Below are positions 62,585-64,000 of a stretch of DNA of 64,000 nt, one piece after another. Position numbers and translations under genes: made by a program. The notes under the pieces are model-generated. The model ran no database searches, was not told the origin of the DNA, and saw only the letters and a program-made list of their open reading frames with translations. The stretch is from assembly GCF_025823185.1 (NCBI RefSeq), contig NZ_JACKVK010000009.1, positions 425,476 through 489,475 on the forward strand. The letters run 5' to 3'. Numbering within the stretch: the first letter of the stretch is position 1; the number at the start of each line of letters is the position of its first letter. This DNA is from Mycobacterium yunnanensis. Lineage in GTDB: Bacteria > Actinomycetota > Actinomycetes > Mycobacteriales > Mycobacteriaceae.

Positions 62585-63820
62585 ATGCGCTCTCCGGTGG
62601 CCGCGTTGGAGCCCCGCTTCCGACATTGGCGCCACGACCCGCCGGTCAAGACCTCCGCGGCCGTGCTGTTCCTCGCCGTCGTCGTCGTCGTGGTGTTGGT
62701 GTGGTGCCAATTTCGCGGCGTCTTCGCCGACACCACCGTGCTCACGCTGCTCTCCCCTCGGTCCGGCTTGTCCATGGATCAGGGCTCCAAGGTGACCTAC
62801 AACGGCGTCGAAATCGGCCGCGTCGCCGCCATCGACGCCGTGAACGTCGACGGCGCGCCGATGGCCAAGATCGCACTGGCCGTCGACCCCGCCGACGTGG
62901 CGCTGTTGCCGGCCAACGTCGAGGCACAGATCAAGGCGTCCACGGTGTTCGGCAACAAGTACGTCGCGCTGTCGTCCCCGGCCAAGCCAGTGCCGCAGCG
63001 CGTCAGCGCCGCCACGCCGATCCGCTCGGCCAACACCAGCACGGAGTTCAACACGCTCTTCGAGACCGTCGTCGAGGTGACCCAGCACGTCGACCCGATC
63101 AAGCTCAACCAGACGCTCAGCGCAACCGCGCAGGCCCTGAGCGGGCTCGGCACCCGGTTCGGCAAGTCCGTCGAGGACGGCAACGCGATCCTGGCCGACG
63201 TCACTCCGCTGCTACCCCGGTTCCGGGACGACACCCGGGGATTGGCCGATCTGGCCGACGTCTATTCCGCCAGTGCGCCAGACCTTTTCGACGGTTTGGC
63301 CGGTGCGGTCACCACCGCTCGCACGCTCGACGAGCGCAGCGACGACCTCGACGCCGCGCTGATGGCGTCGGTCGGGTTCGGAAACACCGCGGGCGACGTC
63401 GTCGAACGGGGTGGCCCCTTCCTGGTGCGCGGCGCCGCCGATCTGGTGCCCACCAGCGCCCTGCTCGACGAGTACAGCCCCGAGTTGTTCTGCACCATCC
63501 GCAACTACCACGACGTCGAGCCCGCATTCTCGAGGTTCGGTGGCGGCAACGGCTATTCGCTGAATTTGCGCGACGAACTCGTCGGCGCGGCCAACCCCTA
63601 CGTCTACCCCGACAACCTGCCACGGGTGAACGCTCACGGCGGTCCCGAGGGGCGGCCGGGCTGCTGGCAGTCGGTGACCCGCGACCTGTGGCCGATGCCG
63701 TATCTGGTGATGGACACCGGTGCGTCGATCGCGCCCTACAACCATCTGGAGCTGGGTCAACCCCTGGCCGTCGACCACGTGTGGGGACGCCAGCTCGGTG
63801 AGAACACGATCAACCCGTAG
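62585..63820 (+). CDS. Orphan Mce-family (MceA-like) protein
   Basis: A 411-residue Mce protein: N-terminal helix (SAAVLFLAVVVVVVLVW, about 24-40), MCE domain (about 45-130: TVLTLLSPRSGLSMDQGSKV, GVEIGRVAAID, ASTVFGNKYVAL) and a long helical C-terminal part (about 140-330) ending in a Cys-containing segment. AGGGAGC precedes ATG 62585. Mce operons normally encode six such subunits with YrbE permeases; here neither side carries one, so this is a stand-alone MceA-like gene. It may join another Mce lipid-transport complex in the envelope or be a relic. Confidence 0.83.
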   Translation: MRSPVAALEPRFRHWRHDPPVKTSAAVLFLAVVVVVVLVWCQFRGVFADTTVLTLLSPRSGLSMDQGSKVTYNGVEIGRVAAIDAVNVDGAPMAKIALAVDPADVALLPANVEAQIKASTVFGNKYVALSSPAKPVPQRVSAATPIRSANTSTEFNTLFETVVEVTQHVDPIKLNQTLSATAQALSGLGTRFGKSVEDGNAILADVTPLLPRFRDDTRGLADLADVYSASAPDLFDGLAGAVTTARTLDERSDDLDAALMASVGFGNTAGDVVERGGPFLVRGAADLVPTSALLDEYSPELFCTIRNYHDVEPAFSRFGGGNGYSLNLRDELVGAANPYVYPDNLPRVNAHGGPEGRPGCWQSVTRDLWPMPYLVMDTGASIAPYNHLELGQPLAVDHVWGRQLGENTINP

Positions 63821-63885
63821 CCCCCAACCGCGCACCCCCCCAACGACATCGAGTGTGCTGGGAGATCGCGAATCGTCGCTTGGAT

Positions 63886-64000
63886 TCAGGCGGTCGCTGC
63901 AACGTATGTGGACGGATTCGAGAGTAGTCGGTGGAGTTCTTCGGCTGGGGTTGCCCAGTTGTGGCGTTTGCGGGGTCGGGCGTTGAGTTCGGCGGCGACT
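63886..64000 (-). mobile_element. IS30-family transposase, C-terminal end (partial)
   Basis: The reverse strand reads AAELNARPRKRHNWATPAEE and ends about 18 residues later at TGA 63886. The LNxRPRKRxxWxTPAE pattern is the characteristic C-terminus of IS30-type DDE transposases. The gene continues beyond the right edge of the window. The insertion-sequence end should lie between 63821 and 63885, but I cannot define the terminal inverted repeat with only one end in view. Confidence 0.75.

Overview
The window is chromosomal DNA of a high-GC actinobacterium, most likely a Mycobacterium/Mycolicibacterium. The evidence is gene content and likeness to mycobacterial proteins (GltB/GltD, Dps, PncA, maltokinase, an Mce-family protein, F420-type PPOX proteins), strong G/C preference at third codon positions, many GTG starts, and a recurrent mycobacterial promoter layout, TANNNT followed six or seven bases later by the start codon. 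I see no rRNA, tRNA, CRISPR array or prophage. The only mobile DNA is the tail of an IS30-type transposase at the right edge.

Layout. 1-4.5 kb: end of a GH4 glycosidase and a complete sugar ABC importer. 4.6-11.1 kb: a small ORF and the gltBD operon (reverse strand). 11.8-18.9 kb: ClC channel, aquaporin, Dps, a DNA glycosylase, small stress or unknown proteins, an amine-oxidase-like flavoprotein and a 52-residue Cys-rich protein. 18.9-22.7 kb: DUF3516 helicase, DUF4262 protein, SDR. 22.9-24.8 kb: a three-gene thiocyanate-hydrolase-like operon in which the beta and alpha subunits are fused. 24.8-30.1 kb: a block matching M. tuberculosis Rv0139-Rv0135c in gene order (epimerase, NTF2-like, MsrA, CYP138, TetR) with msrB added. 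30.1-36 kb: a methyltransferase, DUF2127 and GGDEF proteins, and a GT4 / methyltransferase / six-hairpin-glycosidase-like operon whose promoter carries the same inverted repeat as the start of a TetR gene at 29.5-30.1 kb. 36-38.8 kb: F420-type protein, a small protein under a LexA-like box, a C39-like protein, an acyl-CoA dehydrogenase. 38.9-42.7 kb: four translationally coupled genes for an uncharacterised membrane/cupredoxin system. 42.7-52.1 kb: pncA, Gls24-like, glgX, MarR plus ABC exporter, GT39, maltokinase. 52.2-58.7 kb: proline-rich secreted protein, HugZ-like protein, pyrE, and a family-1 (iron/polyamine/AEP-like) ABC importer. 59-64 kb: membrane and F420-type proteins, an EAL-DICT protein with a leaderless upstream ORF, a DHDPR-like dehydrogenase, an orphan MceA-like protein and the IS30 end.

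How it fits together. glgX and mak belong to alpha-glucan/trehalose turnover, but treS, which normally adjoins mak, is absent. The gene right of mak matches the Rv0383c/pyrE neighbourhood instead, so a rearrangement breakpoint probably lies near 52.1 kb. Local regulators sit beside palindromes that I propose as their operators: CYP138/TetR, TetR with the glycosyltransferase operon, and MarR with the exporter. The best candidates for undescribed biology are the fused thiocyanate-hydrolase operon, the four-gene cupredoxin membrane operon, the TetR-linked glycosyltransferase/methyltransferase set and the LexA-boxed small gene. All homology calls rest on reading the sequence and recall of families; no database search was run.
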